From contig JANYLK010000075.1 of the NCBI GenBank assembly GCA_025357875.1, positions 1 through 64,000 on the forward strand: a stretch of DNA of 64,000 bases, given 5' to 3'. Origin of the DNA: Granulicella sp. (GTDB lineage Bacteria > Acidobacteriota > Terriglobia > Terriglobales > Acidobacteriaceae). The notes below the pieces were generated by a model. It made no database searches. It saw only the letters and a list, made by a program, of their open reading frames with translations, and was not told the origin of the DNA. A program made the position numbers and the translations under genes. Shown here piece by piece: positions 36,903-46,412 of the stretch (its first letter is position 1; each line of letters starts with the position of its first letter).

Positions 36903-37910
36903 CTACTTCACTACCGACTGGAACAGCGGCGAAGTCAGCAAGCTGGCGAATTGGCTGTCCGAGGAAGAATAATCCACCGTGAGCGAGCCCGAACTGGAAT
37001 CAATCGTCGTATTGTCTAGCGCCGACTTTTCCAGCGTCGTCCCCTGCTGCTTCCTCAGCAACTGCACACCCTTCATAAGCGTCGCGCAAGTGGCTGCGGT
37101 CAGTGTGTCCGACATGCTTACAGCCATGTCAAAACGCACTCCGTTGGAGAAATCCATGGTGTAGCGCGAACTCTTCATGCGATTTTTCACGGTGTCATAG
37201 TCCGCAAGCTGCGAAGCAACGCCAAGCACGCTCCTCATCATCGTCTGAGTGCCCTTGGCGTCCAGCAGGCTCCACACCGCATGGCTGTCGACCGAACTCA
37301 TGTCATTGACCAGTTCGCTGTCTGTGAGGAAGCTCGGGGATATGCCATCCCTCGAATCGAGCGCCGCGTTGACCGCGTCCTTATCTCCGAAGACCATCGT
37401 TGTCTGGTTAAGAAAAACTACACTCAAACCCGTCGATCCCATCGGATAGATGCTGTTATTGCGCAGAATCCGTGGCTTCGTCTTGGACTTGGTAAAGCTG
37501 GACATGATGCTCTGGGTGTGGAACTGACCTTGGGCAATACCCACAATCCGGTCGACTTGCGCACCCTTGCCATCAGGATTTGGCGCGCGGAACGCCGCGA
37601 AGGCTAGCGCATCGGCATCGTTGTCAACCTTCAATCCTGAGCTGATCAACGCCGTCTCCAGACGCTTGAGCTCAGGTGGCATGACCCGGTCCTTCAGGCT
37701 CATCGCGGCGGACGAATTCTGCATCGCGCGATAGTCAACCACGATGATCTGCTGCACGTCATGCGGAATTGCCGACTTGGCATCAGTAGAAAGCTGTGCG
37801 GCGTTCGCGAATGGAGCCGATACCGCCAAAACTGCAGACAAAGCCAAGCCAAGCTTGATCTGACGGGTAAATCTAGATCGAAAATCGGAAACGGTTAAGA
37901 AAATACTCAA
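36903..37910 (-). CDS. Exported protein of unknown function
   Basis: A 335-residue protein with a signal peptide at about 10-38 (ALSAVLAVSAPFANA). The rest has alternating strands and helices, no Cys-rich or catalytic motif, and a Ser/Asp-rich C-terminal segment (SSSGSLTVDYSSSDSQ). I do not recognise a family; a periplasmic or outer-membrane-associated role is likely. The TTG start at 37910 has GGAG 5 nt upstream, while ORF extension to 38189 is unsupported. It is monocistronic; 37911-38109 upstream is non-coding. Confidence 0.7.
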   Translation of the reverse strand: MSIFLTVSDFRSRFTRQIKLGLALSAVLAVSAPFANAAQLSTDAKSAIPHDVQQIIVVDYRAMQNSSAAMSLKDRVMPPELKRLETALISSGLKVDNDADALAFAAFRAPNPDGKGAQVDRIVGIAQGQFHTQSIMSSFTKSKTKPRILRNNSIYPMGSTGLSVVFLNQTTMVFGDKDAVNAALDSRDGISPSFLTDSELVNDMSSVDSHAVWSLLDAKGTQTMMRSVLGVASQLADYDTVKNRMKSSRYTMDFSNGVRFDMAVSMSDTLTAATCATLMKGVQLLRKQQGTTLEKSALDNTTIDSSSGSLTVDYSSSDSQFASLLTSPLFQSVVK

Positions 37911-38109
37911 GTGAACTCCAGTGCATCGTTTGGATCGGTGTGATTTTGCAACGGCCGGCTGCGATCGTCGCAGCGTTTCGCTCAACCCTATTGTTCCTCG
38001 AAATATCGCTGGAAGCAAGTGACATCCCATGATTTGGACGTACCGAAACCGTGAACGTTTGGCTTGAACTTCATTGTTTTCCCGGGCATCCAGCCTTGCA
38101 CGCCACACG

Positions 38110-39090
38110 TCAGATCGCTGGCCACGGCATGGGATGAACGAGCATTCGCTCCAACACCTTCGTTTCGGGGTCAAAGTTGGGAATCTCACGCACCCACTCC
38201 GCGTCTGGCTCGTAGGCTTCCTGCGGGATCAGGCCGATAATCTCTCCTTCGGTCACTGCGGCTCCGTGATTGCGAGCAAGCTCCTTCACTGCAGCGTATA
38301 TCTGGCGCATCGGCGTGGCGCGGAAGTCAGTAATATTCATGCTCACCTGGGCACGTCCCTTGACGCTGACACCGATCGCCTTTACCCCATGCAGCCCCCC
38401 AGCAGATGCCCGGATCGCACGCGCAATCGCACGCGCGACCGCAATGTCGGATTGGGCCGCCGCCGGCAGAACCGCCTCCGATTGCACTGCGGCTTTGGGC
38501 GTGGCCAGGTAGACGTTGTAGGCAATCAGGAAGCTGCGTGCACCCACCGCCGTCGCCCCCGCAGTACGATGGATCTCCGGGCCGCCTACATCTGGCCGCC
38601 GAGCCGCATCTCGCGCTGCAGAATCCCGCAAGCCTTCGAACTGCCCGCGGCGGACGTCTTCCAGATTAATGCGGTCCGGCCTCGCGGCAGCAGCTTCGTA
38701 AAAGTAGACGGGCACACCAAATCGTCGCCAAATCTCCAGTCCAGCCTGACGCGCCAGCATCGCGCACTGCGCCAACGAAAAGCCGCTCACCGGGACGAAC
38801 GGCACCACGTCAGCCGCGCCAATGCGCGGATGAACCCCATTCTGTTGGGTCAGATCAATCAATTGCGCTGCACGCCCTACCCCTCGCACCACCGACTCAA
38901 GTACTGCCGCCGGTGAACCCGCAATCGTTACCACCGAACGATTGTGCGCAGCGTCCATAGACCAGTCGAGCAGACGCACCGAATCAACTTGCATCGCCGC
39001 TACAATTTGAGCGACCTTGGCCGCGTCCGTGCCCTCGGAAAAGTTGGGCACGCACTCGATCACGGCATCCGGATTCAGGCACGAGGTCAT
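38110..39090 (-). CDS. ftcD: Glutamate formimidoyltransferase
   Basis: Transfers the formimino group from formiminoglutamate to tetrahydrofolate, the end of one histidine degradation route; bacterial enzymes may also make formylglutamate. 326 residues, containing the transferase part only, without the cyclodeaminase of the mammalian fusion. Diagnostic segments are ECVPNFSEGTD at 12-22, DAAHNRSVVTIAG, and VHPRIGAADVVPFVP. ATG 39090 follows GGAAG. The upstream gene (PagL-like) stops 4 nt before this start, so the two are co-transcribed. No hutH/U/I is present nearby. Confidence 0.93.
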   Translation of the reverse strand: MTSCLNPDAVIECVPNFSEGTDAAKVAQIVAAMQVDSVRLLDWSMDAAHNRSVVTIAGSPAAVLESVVRGVGRAAQLIDLTQQNGVHPRIGAADVVPFVPVSGFSLAQCAMLARQAGLEIWRRFGVPVYFYEAAAARPDRINLEDVRRGQFEGLRDSAARDAARRPDVGGPEIHRTAGATAVGARSFLIAYNVYLATPKAAVQSEAVLPAAAQSDIAVARAIARAIRASAGGLHGVKAIGVSVKGRAQVSMNITDFRATPMRQIYAAVKELARNHGAAVTEGEIIGLIPQEAYEPDAEWVREIPNFDPETKVLERMLVHPMPWPAI

Positions 39091-39094
39091 AGAC

Positions 39095-39886
39095 TTACTT
39101 CCACCAACTGTACCCAAGGCTAAACTGCACGCTGGCGTTGACCCCGGGATTCCTGTCGCCGAGCGAAGCGCTTGAAACATGGATCGCGTTGGCTCCGAAA
39201 TCAATCGAGCGATTTCCGTGAACAAAATAATGCGTGCCAACCCCGAACTGTGGCGTGAAATTCCACACGCTGGTGTCGGCGTTCAATCCGTTGTCGCCAT
39301 AGGTGGTATTGCTGACGCCGCCGGTTGTAGCGGGAGGTCCGCCGAATGCCGGATATTTGTGATTCGTCCAAATCACTCCACCCGCGCCCTGCATCCACGG
39401 CGCCCAACGCCGCGTCCCGGCAAAGTTCCAGCGCAGTATGATTGGCGTAACGCTAACCCCGGTGAAGGTTCCGCCAATCTTGAACGGCGCCGAGCACGAA
39501 GCCTGCGCGCCGGACGGACCGGGGATGGTCACGCAGTTCTGTCGCAGCGACGTAGGCGTATACGACTGCCAAAATGGAAACACTTCGACCGCATATTCAA
39601 AGTTGCCGCGCAAGATATTGTTGCCTATATTGGGTGTCAGCACCTTTCCCGCATGCAAGCCAGCCAGCAAAAATCTATAGTTTCCACGGTTCTGTGTGAG
39701 GCCAACACCCCCCTGTGCCAGCACGCCAAACTCAAACGGCTTCACATCTTCGCGCACTGGATTGGTCTTAGCCATAGTGGTGCGAGCGGGCGCCGGCCCG
39801 GCCAAAGTCACCGGCTTGCTCTGCGCGCTCGCGACACCCGTCAGCACTACCAGCCAAAGGGCAAACTCAAAGGTCTTCAGGCGCAA
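39095..39886 (-). CDS. Acyloxyacyl hydrolase / PagL-like outer-membrane protein
   Basis: A 263-residue exported protein with signal peptide (about 1-21) and a beta-barrel pattern ending in the aromatic C terminus GYSWWK. The PagL hallmark is H236-x-S238 in AIHVSSASLGDRNPGVN, the catalytic His/Ser pair; the Glu partner is not located with certainty. PagL enzymes remove the 3-O acyl chain of lipid A in the outer membrane. The TTG start at 39886 has GGAG about 8 nt upstream. Only 4 nt separate its stop from ftcD, an unexplained pairing. Specificity for lipid A is inferred. Confidence 0.8.
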   Translation of the reverse strand: MRLKTFEFALWLVVLTGVASAQSKPVTLAGPAPARTTMAKTNPVREDVKPFEFGVLAQGGVGLTQNRGNYRFLLAGLHAGKVLTPNIGNNILRGNFEYAVEVFPFWQSYTPTSLRQNCVTIPGPSGAQASCSAPFKIGGTFTGVSVTPIILRWNFAGTRRWAPWMQGAGGVIWTNHKYPAFGGPPATTGGVSNTTYGDNGLNADTSVWNFTPQFGVGTHYFVHGNRSIDFGANAIHVSSASLGDRNPGVNASVQFSLGYSWWK

Positions 39887-39933
39887 AGTGCAGCTCCGTT
39901 TCGTGATGCGATTTGGAAATCAGAACAGAAGAA

Positions 39934-39955
39934 AGCCGCCGGAATCTCGGCGGCT
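39934..39955 (-). terminator. Intrinsic terminator after yebC
   Basis: A perfect 8-bp stem AGCCGCCG/CGGCGGCT with a 6-nt loop. On the minus strand it is followed by TTCTTCTGTTCT, a moderate T-tract. It lies between the yebC stop (40010) and the start of the PagL-like gene (39886). Confidence 0.65.
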
Positions 39956-40009
39956 CCTACTATTCAACCAGACATCTGCCTGAATCCGCGTTCAAGCTTT
40001 GGGCCAGTC

Positions 40010-40759
40010 TTAAGTGGCCTGCGCAGCCATCGTCGCTTCGTCCATGTCGAAATTCGTATAAACGTTCTGGGTGTCGTCGAGGTCTTCCAGCACTTCCAGC
40101 AATCGCACCATCGCATTCGCCTGGCTGCCTTCCAACTTCTGGTACGTCGACGCAACCATGGTCACTTCGGAGTGCTCCGGCGCAATCCCGGCCGTCTTGA
40201 TAGCCTCCAGCACACCGTCGTATTCCTTCGGTCCAGTGAGGACCTCCCACGTATCGCCTTCGTCGGAAAGGTCGTCCGCGCCCGCCTCCAGCGCAATCTC
40301 CGTCAGCTTGTCTTCGTTGACCTTGGATTTGTCGACGACAATCAGCCCCTTCTTCGAGAACAGGTAACTCACCGAACCCGACTCGCCCAGGTTGCCATTG
40401 TTTTTCATGAATGCATGCCGGATTTCGCTGACTGCGCGGTTCTTGTTGTCCGTAAGAACCTGCACCATGATGGCAACGCCGCCGGGGCCGTACCCTTCGT
40501 ACAAAATCTCTTCATACGACAGGCCTTCGAGCTCGCCTGTGCCGCGCTGGATCGCCCGTTTGATATTCTCCGCCGGCATGTTCTCCGACTTGGCCGCCAG
40601 GATCGCCGTGCGCAGCCGTGGGTTGCCGTCAGGATCGCCGCCCCCACCCTTTGCCGCAATGGTAATTTCCTTGATGAGACGCGTGAAAATCTTTCCACGC
40701 TTGGCGTCGGTCGCGCCCTTCTTGTGCTTGATTGTTGCCCATTTCGAATGCCCGGACAT
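40010..40759 (-). CDS. yebC: YebC/PmpR-family protein
   Basis: 249 residues, the usual size. The N terminus [20 protein letters not shown] is diagnostic, and the [13 protein letters not shown] and [20 protein letters not shown] segments follow. Members were annotated as transcriptional regulators; recent work on relatives links YebC to translation of proline-rich or stalled sequences, so the exact role here is open. AGAGGGA precedes the ATG. It is single and ended by the hairpin at 39934-39955. Confidence 0.97.
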   Translation of the reverse strand: MSGHSKWATIKHKKGATDAKRGKIFTRLIKEITIAAKGGGGDPDGNPRLRTAILAAKSENMPAENIKRAIQRGTGELEGLSYEEILYEGYGPGGVAIMVQVLTDNKNRAVSEIRHAFMKNNGNLGESGSVSYLFSKKGLIVVDKSKVNEDKLTEIALEAGADDLSDEGDTWEVLTGPKEYDGVLEAIKTAGIAPEHSEVTMVASTYQKLEGSQANAMVRLLEVLEDLDDTQNVYTNFDMDEATMAAQAT

Positions 40760-40901
40760 GAATTCCCTCTAGGTCTGATTCAGCAAGCCGTCTGGTCCAG
40801 CCGCCGATTTTGCGCAGGATGCAGCGAACCGCAGGCTCCGCGCGACGCTCGATTTTAGCACGGACATAGACCCACCCCGCCCTTGACTCAGCCGCATGCC
40901 T

Positions 40902-41432
40902 TCATCCCAAATCCTGAGGTCCTTCACCCACATCGGGAGCCACATCCTCAACGTCGTCGGCCGCTGCCAGCAAAGTTTGAAGATCAAGCGCGCGCGTATA
41001 CATCGCAATTGCATCCGACGCATCGCGCGGCCACTGCTCCTTCGGCCGATCCCGGTAGAGTTCCACACCATTTTGATCCGGATCGCGCAAATACAGCGCC
41101 TCGCTGACTCCATGGTCCGCCGCGCCATCCAACTGCACTCCGTGCGCGATCAACTGCTTCAGCGCAGTCCCCAAATCCCTCCGCGTTGGATACAGAATCG
41201 CCAAGTGATACAGCCCGGTCGTATTCGGCGGTGGTGGCAATCCCCCCTGGCTCTCCCACGTATTCAAGCCAATGTGATGGTGGTACCCTCCCGCTGAAAT
41301 AAATGCGGCCTGCGTCCCAAACCGCTGGATAAGGTCGAATCCCAGCGCGCCGCAATAGAACGCCAGGGCGCGATCAATGGTTGCCACCTTCAAATGCACG
41401 TGTCCAATTCGAGTTCCACTCGGTATCGCCAT
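40902..41432 (-). CDS. VOC-family (glyoxalase/dioxygenase-like) protein
   Basis: A 176-residue protein. Vicinal oxygen chelate motifs are GHVHLKV (His near 13), GGYHHHIGLNTW (about 48-59) and DPDQNGVELYRDRP with the likely Glu ligand. The sequence resembles the N-terminal half of catechol-2,3-dioxygenase CatE-type proteins. The C-terminal 40 residues are Asp/Glu/Ala-rich. Reaction unknown. It lies just downstream of lysA (41 nt) on the same strand, so it may be read through from there. Confidence 0.85.
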   Translation of the reverse strand: MAIPSGTRIGHVHLKVATIDRALAFYCGALGFDLIQRFGTQAAFISAGGYHHHIGLNTWESQGGLPPPPNTTGLYHLAILYPTRRDLGTALKQLIAHGVQLDGAADHGVSEALYLRDPDQNGVELYRDRPKEQWPRDASDAIAMYTRALDLQTLLAAADDVEDVAPDVGEGPQDLG

Positions 41433-41473
41433 ACAAATTGGATGAGCCCGCTGCGCGTCCAGACTCTGGGACG

Positions 41474-42805
41474 CTAGGGAATCTCCGGCGCAAACAGGTC
41501 CTTGAGTGTCTCCCGCCGCCGAATCAATTTGGCCACAGTGCCGTCTACCAACACCTCCGCAGCGCGTGGCCGTGTGTTGTAATTCGAGGCCTGACTCATT
41601 CCGTAAGCCCCCGCATCGAGCAGCACCACCAGGTCGCCGGCCTTCACCTTAGGCATGGCGCGGTCGCGAGCAAAGAAGTCGCCTGACTCACACACCGGGC
41701 CCACCACGTCAACCGCTGTATCCGCCGCACCCGGCCTGCGTGGCTGCACTACCGGCAAGATCTCATGGTGTGCCTGGTACAGCGCGGGACGAATCAGATC
41801 GTTCATCGCCGCATCCGTGATGACGAATGTTTTGGTCCCGTTCTTTTTCACCACCAGCACGCGCATCAGCAGCGCACCCGCCTGCGCAACCAGAAATCGT
41901 CCCGGCTCCAGCAGCAGATGAGCGTCCAGCGACGCCGAAACCTTGCGCAGCGCTGCCGCGTAATCTTTCACTTTGCGGGCCGGATCGAACGTCGAATGCG
42001 CAGGCGAGTCGCTATAGTCGATGCCCAGCCCACCGCCTGCGTCGACATAGCGAATATTGTGCCCGTCTCTTCGCAACTCGCCAACCAGACCGGCGACTCG
42101 CGCCAGCGCTGCCGCAAATGGCTCCACTGCGCGAATCTGCGAACCGATGTGCACGCTCACGCCCGCCGCATCCAGCCACTTCGACTTCTTCGATTTGCGG
42201 TAAATCCCACGCGCAAGTCCAATATCGATGCCGAACTTATGCTCGCGCAGCCCAGTGGAAATGTAGGGATGCGTATCCGCGAACACGTCCGGATTCACAC
42301 GCAGCGCAAACCGGGCGCGTACCCCCATTACCTCGGCGCGTTCTGCCAACAGCGCCAGTTCGGCCTCAGACTCGACGTTGAACATCAGGATTTGCGCCTT
42401 CAGGGCGGCGTCGATCTCCCACACCTGTTTGCCGACTCCGGAGAAGACAACACGCTTAAGCGCTGTTTTGTTGGCCCGCCGGACGCGCTCTAATTCGCCA
42501 CCGGACACAATATCAAACCCGGCGCCAAGCTTCGCGAGCATGCGAAGAATAGCCAATGCCGAGTTCGCCTTGACCGCATAGCAGATCGTGAACGGCCATC
42601 CCGCAAACGCATCCTGAAACAGGGAGAATCGATGCCGAATCTGTTTCGCTGAATACACGTACAGTGGCGTTCCATGGGTCTGCCCAAGCCCATCCAGCGA
42701 GACTCCATCGCAAAGCAGCATTCGACTGCGATAGTGAAAAGGCCGTGAAGCTACCTCTACTACCGCGGCCCCCAAGCCATTGGTCGTACCTGTCCGAGCG
42801 CTCAA
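41474..42805 (-). CDS. lysA: Diaminopimelate decarboxylase
   Basis: PLP enzyme for the last step of lysine synthesis from meso-diaminopimelate. 443 residues; PLP Lys79 is in CYAVKANS, with SVHIGSQI, GGGLGIDY, EPGRFLVAQAG and the CESGDFFARDR active-site Cys box. The TTG start at 42805 overlaps the PspC gene stop (TTGA at 42805-42802), a geometry that supports coupling; it leaves about 20 extra residues before the family-typical RPFHYR. No other lysine genes are nearby. Confidence 0.95.
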   Translation of the reverse strand: MSARTGTTNGLGAAVVEVASRPFHYRSRMLLCDGVSLDGLGQTHGTPLYVYSAKQIRHRFSLFQDAFAGWPFTICYAVKANSALAILRMLAKLGAGFDIVSGGELERVRRANKTALKRVVFSGVGKQVWEIDAALKAQILMFNVESEAELALLAERAEVMGVRARFALRVNPDVFADTHPYISTGLREHKFGIDIGLARGIYRKSKKSKWLDAAGVSVHIGSQIRAVEPFAAALARVAGLVGELRRDGHNIRYVDAGGGLGIDYSDSPAHSTFDPARKVKDYAAALRKVSASLDAHLLLEPGRFLVAQAGALLMRVLVVKKNGTKTFVITDAAMNDLIRPALYQAHHEILPVVQPRRPGAADTAVDVVGPVCESGDFFARDRAMPKVKAGDLVVLLDAGAYGMSQASNYNTRPRAAEVLVDGTVAKLIRRRETLKDLFAPEIP

Positions 42806-43134
42806 ACGATGGCGCCAGGGCTCCCTGCGCTGCTACGTTCAGGCAGAGTGTAGGGAGCCTCAGGAATAATGATCCACGCCGCAAGGTAAGCAAACAAACC
42901 AACGCCGGTGAGCACGATCATCAGGGCGCAGATTACGCGAACTAGCGACAAGTCCCATCCGTAATGCACGGCCAGGCCGGAGCACACGCCGGCAATCAGC
43001 CGCGGATAGCGTGGCCGAGTAAGCTGACCGGGGAGCGGCGCGCGGCCAACGATGACCGGCTGCGATACCGCACCGCACGTGGGGCAGAAGCGGGCTGTCG
43101 GTTCCATTTGTTTTCCGCAATGAGTACAAAACAT
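42802..43134 (-). CDS. Zinc-ribbon PspC-domain membrane protein
   Basis: A 110-residue protein. A zinc ribbon at the N terminus uses C3, C6, C17 and C20 (CTHC, CPTC). A PspC domain follows (about 38-92): RLIAGVCSGLAVHYG then a membrane segment LVRVICALMIVLTGVGLFAYLAAW. PspC proteins respond to membrane stress; here no pspA or pspF genes are nearby. Its stop overlaps the lysA start by 3 nt, so the two are co-translated, which has no obvious metabolic reason. Confidence 0.9.
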   Translation of the reverse strand: MFCTHCGKQMEPTARFCPTCGAVSQPVIVGRAPLPGQLTRPRYPRLIAGVCSGLAVHYGWDLSLVRVICALMIVLTGVGLFAYLAAWIIIPEAPYTLPERSSAGSPGAIV

Positions 43135-43221
43135 AGAACGCCTCCGGGAAGCTTTTATTTTGCCACATTCCCAGACTTCAGTACGCAGAAGTACTATCCG
43201 AGGTTCCCAAGGGCCGCCTCG

Positions 43222-44571
43222 TTATTTCCCTTCGTATGGCGTCCGTAGCAGACGGCGTGCCACCTCAGCCTGCGATTGATCCCCACCACCCGAAGATGCC
43301 AGTCGATAGAGTTGCTCGGCCTTGTCGCGCTGGTGCAGCAGGTCGAACATCTCTCCCGCGTTCAATTGCGCGCGTTTGCGCAGCCAGTCACTGCACTCGG
43401 GCTGCTCAGCGGCCTTCATGTAGTTCTGAGCTGCGTCGGCGATATCGTTCTGGCCGCGCTGCGTATCGGCCAGCCCAAACCACGCCATTTGAACGCGAGG
43501 GTCGGCAAAGTAACCTGGTTTGGCCGAATCCGCCAGCACGGCCTTGTACAGCTCAATGGCCGCCGGACCAGTACCCGCATCCTTGGTCAGGTTGGCCTCT
43601 TCCAGGCGAAACAGATAGTCGTGTGGATATTGCATCGCCAGTCCATGCTGCACCACAAGCGCCTCTTGGTAACGCGCATCGTGGCGTAGAAAGAGCGACA
43701 GAACCGTGCGAGATTCAACCGCAGTCACTACGCCATGCGCGGCGGACTCGCGAAGCATCTCCAACCCTCTTTCCTTATTCCCTCCAACGCCAACAATGCC
43801 CACAATCAGGCGTACCCATCGCGGCAGACTCGCCACCGCGAACTGCTGAATGCCGATCGCCATCTTCGCATCCACATATTCAGGATCGATCTTCAATACC
43901 TGCTCAGAGTCCCCGCGCGCCGCGTAACCCTGGCGCGCCGCGACGACATAACTGTGGTCCACCAGCGTGATGAACGCCGCATGAATTCCGCGAAGGTAGC
44001 CGCGAGCGAAGTAGGCATTCTTGTCGTTCGAGTTCGCCTTGATGCGGTCGTCGCACAGCTTCGCCCCCGTATCGGTCAGGAACTCGACCCTCTGCCGCGT
44101 AGCTGCAGTCACCGGCACAGTCCTCTTTGATGTCAGGAAGGAGTCGTGGGCGTAGTACGTGGTATCCAGCAAATCCTGATGGTATAGCTCGCGGAAGACA
44201 GTGGCCATCTGCAGATAGGCGTAGGCCATTGGATCCTGGGGATGCGCCTTCAGCACCGATTCGAAACGACTCAACGCTCCATCAAAGTCGAGGATATAAA
44301 AATGCTCGTACCCATCCCGAACCACGGGGTCAAGGTTCAGCGGGTCGGTATGCTCGGCAGACGAGAGCTTCTGTGGCTTAGCGGTAGCAGAGGCTGCCCT
44401 GGCCGGTACCATCGACCACAACCCGATAAGGCAGATGATGCACAATTTCGACAGGGCTAGAGCGTCACGCGCGCAAAATCGTCCCACGGTCGGAGGAATA
44501 ATTGAGCGCAGCCGCCTAGACTGTCGTTCGTTCCTTCTGCACACTTCGCCAATCCAACGAATAAGCTTCAC
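43222..44571 (-). CDS. Exported TPR-repeat protein
   Basis: A 449-residue protein. A basic N terminus (about 1-37) precedes a hydrophobic segment at about 38-60 that may be a signal or anchor. The rest is helical with TPR-like units, seen around DGALSRFESVLKAHPQDPMAYAY, AIELYKAVLADS and KAEQLYRLAS. Function unknown; such proteins often scaffold envelope complexes. The GTG start at 44571 is only modestly supported (AAGG just upstream); a later start is possible. It is a single gene ending 87 nt before the PspC gene start, same strand. Confidence 0.7.
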   Translation of the reverse strand: MKLIRWIGEVCRRNERQSRRLRSIIPPTVGRFCARDALALSKLCIICLIGLWSMVPARAASATAKPQKLSSAEHTDPLNLDPVVRDGYEHFYILDFDGALSRFESVLKAHPQDPMAYAYLQMATVFRELYHQDLLDTTYYAHDSFLTSKRTVPVTAATRQRVEFLTDTGAKLCDDRIKANSNDKNAYFARGYLRGIHAAFITLVDHSYVVAARQGYAARGDSEQVLKIDPEYVDAKMAIGIQQFAVASLPRWVRLIVGIVGVGGNKERGLEMLRESAAHGVVTAVESRTVLSLFLRHDARYQEALVVQHGLAMQYPHDYLFRLEEANLTKDAGTGPAAIELYKAVLADSAKPGYFADPRVQMAWFGLADTQRGQNDIADAAQNYMKAAEQPECSDWLRKRAQLNAGEMFDLLHQRDKAEQLYRLASSGGGDQSQAEVARRLLRTPYEGK

Positions 44572-45090
44572 CTTGTGTATTTAAACGACTCCGATGACCG
44601 GAAAGCCTCGACGCGCGGGCGACTCCGTCAGGCGCGGGAACAATGTTACGCAACCGTCATTTCAGGCTAATGTTCAATGGGAGTTGGTAATTAGACCAAG
44701 GCTTCTACGGAACCGGAAGAACCTGTGCTCGCAGACGTTGCAGCGTAAAGGCACCATGCCAATCGTTCGAAAAACAAAGTCGAGAAACTGACGATGTGAC
44801 CTTCGGATATTGGATTGACGGCATTTTGGACATGTTGTCATAGCCATGGCTAGAAACCTTAAGCCGCAACGGCTTTTCGAAGTAAACTTTCAATGGCGGT
44901 CGCGCCGCCCAGAATAACAAATAATTTCGGTCCCAAATCCTCAGCTCGGGTCGGGGGGGATACCAGTATGATGCTCCTGCCGCTATGAATTCGCAATCTG
45001 GCACGATAATTACATATAGATTGCAAACGTAGCCTCTGACGCCAATTCCCACTTTGGGAACTTTGTCTGGGGCACAGAAACCAGTCGTTC
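44572..45090. other. 519-bp intergenic region without recognised gene
   Basis: AT content is higher than in neighbouring genes. Short inverted repeats are present: AAGCCG-CAA-CGGCTT at 44861-44875 followed by TT, and TTCCCA/TGGGAA at about 45046-45061, just before the gene at 45091. No ORF here has a convincing start or composition. It probably holds divergent promoters. Confidence 0.4.
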
Positions 45091-45597
45091 ATGACACGAT
45101 TTGAACTGCTTCATCTGCTGGTGGCGCAGGCCCGGGCCAACGGCTTCGAGTTTCGAAAATGGTACATCGGCAAGATGGGCCTGCCATGGGAGACGACCCG
45201 TCGGGCCGTGGAAATGATGTGTGCCGAACGGCGCTACTACGCTCTCCTGTTCTCGCACGAGTTCGCGTCCAGCTTCTGGAAAGCGGGCGAACGCATCACC
45301 TTCCAGGTACCCACGCAAACATTCCTCCGGCGCAAAGCGGATGGAACCATCGGTACGGTAAACCGCAAAGCCTACACTCGACGCAGTACCCGCGATGATG
45401 CCTGGAGATACCACCTGCGCGAACTCGCGGTCGCGGAAGAGCCGCTACGCTACATGCGTAAATACCTGCGCGTGGACGAAGAACTCGACATGGACGACGA
45501 CGAACTGGAGCCGGCCTTCGACGAGACGCCGCCAGTGAATCCCGGGGACAAGCGAGCAGCCGGGGGGATTGCCATCGTTCAGAATCGTTTGACTTGA
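45091..45597 (+). CDS. Conserved protein of unknown function
   Basis: A 168-residue protein. The first 120 residues are well structured in appearance (HLLVAQARANGFEFRKWY, RRYYALLFSHEFASSFWK, ERITFQVPTQTF); the C terminus turns acidic (DMDDDELEPAFDE) and is probably disordered. No catalytic motif or known domain is recognised. I believe close relatives occur, often in several copies, in Acidobacteria, but cannot verify. It sits alone after a 519-bp AT-rich spacer, convergent with the TPR gene at 45636. Confidence 0.7.
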   Translation: MTRFELLHLLVAQARANGFEFRKWYIGKMGLPWETTRRAVEMMCAERRYYALLFSHEFASSFWKAGERITFQVPTQTFLRRKADGTIGTVNRKAYTRRSTRDDAWRYHLRELAVAEEPLRYMRKYLRVDEELDMDDDELEPAFDETPPVNPGDKRAAGGIAIVQNRLT

Positions 45598-45635
45598 ATT
45601 CAGCGATGCAGATCCGTCCCCTAACCTTGAATGAC

Positions 45636-46412
45636 TCAGGGCTTCAGGCGCGCGAGTGCCTTGCGTGCGTCTCGGGCCTGTTTGTCCGGTGGGTCGAGCT
45701 TCAGACACGCGTTATATTCGGCAATCGCTTCGTCCCGCTTATTCAACTTCAGCGCGACTCCGGCCAGCGCAAAGTGAGCGTCGGGATCGTCCGGTGCAAT
45801 TTTTACCGCGTCCTGGCTACGCAGGTACGCGCCCTGCAGATCGCCCGACTGAACGTAGAAGTGAGCTACATCCAAGTCTTCCATCTCGCGCTGGTCCATT
45901 GTCTGCAACTTCGTGCCTACAGGATTTACACGATGTAGGATGTGTCGTCCGGGTGTTGCCGGACTGCCTTGGCTGCCTTTGTCCGTCAGCGCTGGAGAAG
46001 CAGAATTCGCATCAGGATCGAACCCAGGCGCATCGCCGCTTGAGCTTGAACTGCTCGCATCCGGACCCAAGCCCGCCCCGGGCTTTACTTCGCCGGGAAA
46101 TGGGAAATCCTTCTTCGCTGCCGGTGTTGCCGTCGCGTCGGAAGAATCAGGAGCTCGCGGAACGCCACTCAAACTGGGTGCAGCGGTGGCTGGTGTCGGC
46201 GACGTGCCAACACTACCCGCCTCGCCGGGGAACGGAAACCTCTTCGACGCGGCCGGCTTGTTTGCAGGCGTCGGCGTGGTACCGCAGGGCTCAGGCTGCG
46301 GAGCTACCGAGCAGGGTGCCGGGTCGGATGGAGGCGAAGTCTGCGCTCCGCTCCACGACGCGGTCCACGCCATCACAACCAGCATCAATCCGAAGTGTCT
46401 CAGCAGTCGCAT
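45636..46412 (-). CDS. Exported protein with Pro-rich linker and TPR repeats
   Basis: A 258-residue protein. Signal peptide about 1-24. A Pro/Ser/Ala-rich region (about 25-150) holds two copies of an FPFPGE motif (KRFPFPGE and KDFPFPGE). The C-terminal 95 residues contain TPR units (DLQGAYLRSQDAVKIAPDDPDAHFALAGVALKL-like pattern, then RDEAIAEYNACLKLDPP). A periplasmic scaffold role is plausible. ATG 46412 is used; GTG 46421 is an alternative. It diverges from the SET gene with about 100 bp between starts. Confidence 0.7.
   Translation of the reverse strand: MRLLRHFGLMLVVMAWTASWSGAQTSPPSDPAPCSVAPQPEPCGTTPTPANKPAASKRFPFPGEAGSVGTSPTPATAAPSLSGVPRAPDSSDATATPAAKKDFPFPGEVKPGAGLGPDASSSSSSGDAPGFDPDANSASPALTDKGSQGSPATPGRHILHRVNPVGTKLQTMDQREMEDLDVAHFYVQSGDLQGAYLRSQDAVKIAPDDPDAHFALAGVALKLNKRDEAIAEYNACLKLDPPDKQARDARKALARLKP

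Noticed and set aside
39179-40858. Plus-strand ORF of about 559 codons antisense to the PagL-like and yebC genes
   Set aside because: It runs opposite to two clear genes on the minus strand and has Arg/Pro-rich, low-complexity composition with no recognisable domain.
44594-44791. 65-codon ORF in the 519-bp intergenic region
   Set aside because: No ribosome binding site, atypical composition, and no similarity to known proteins by eye.
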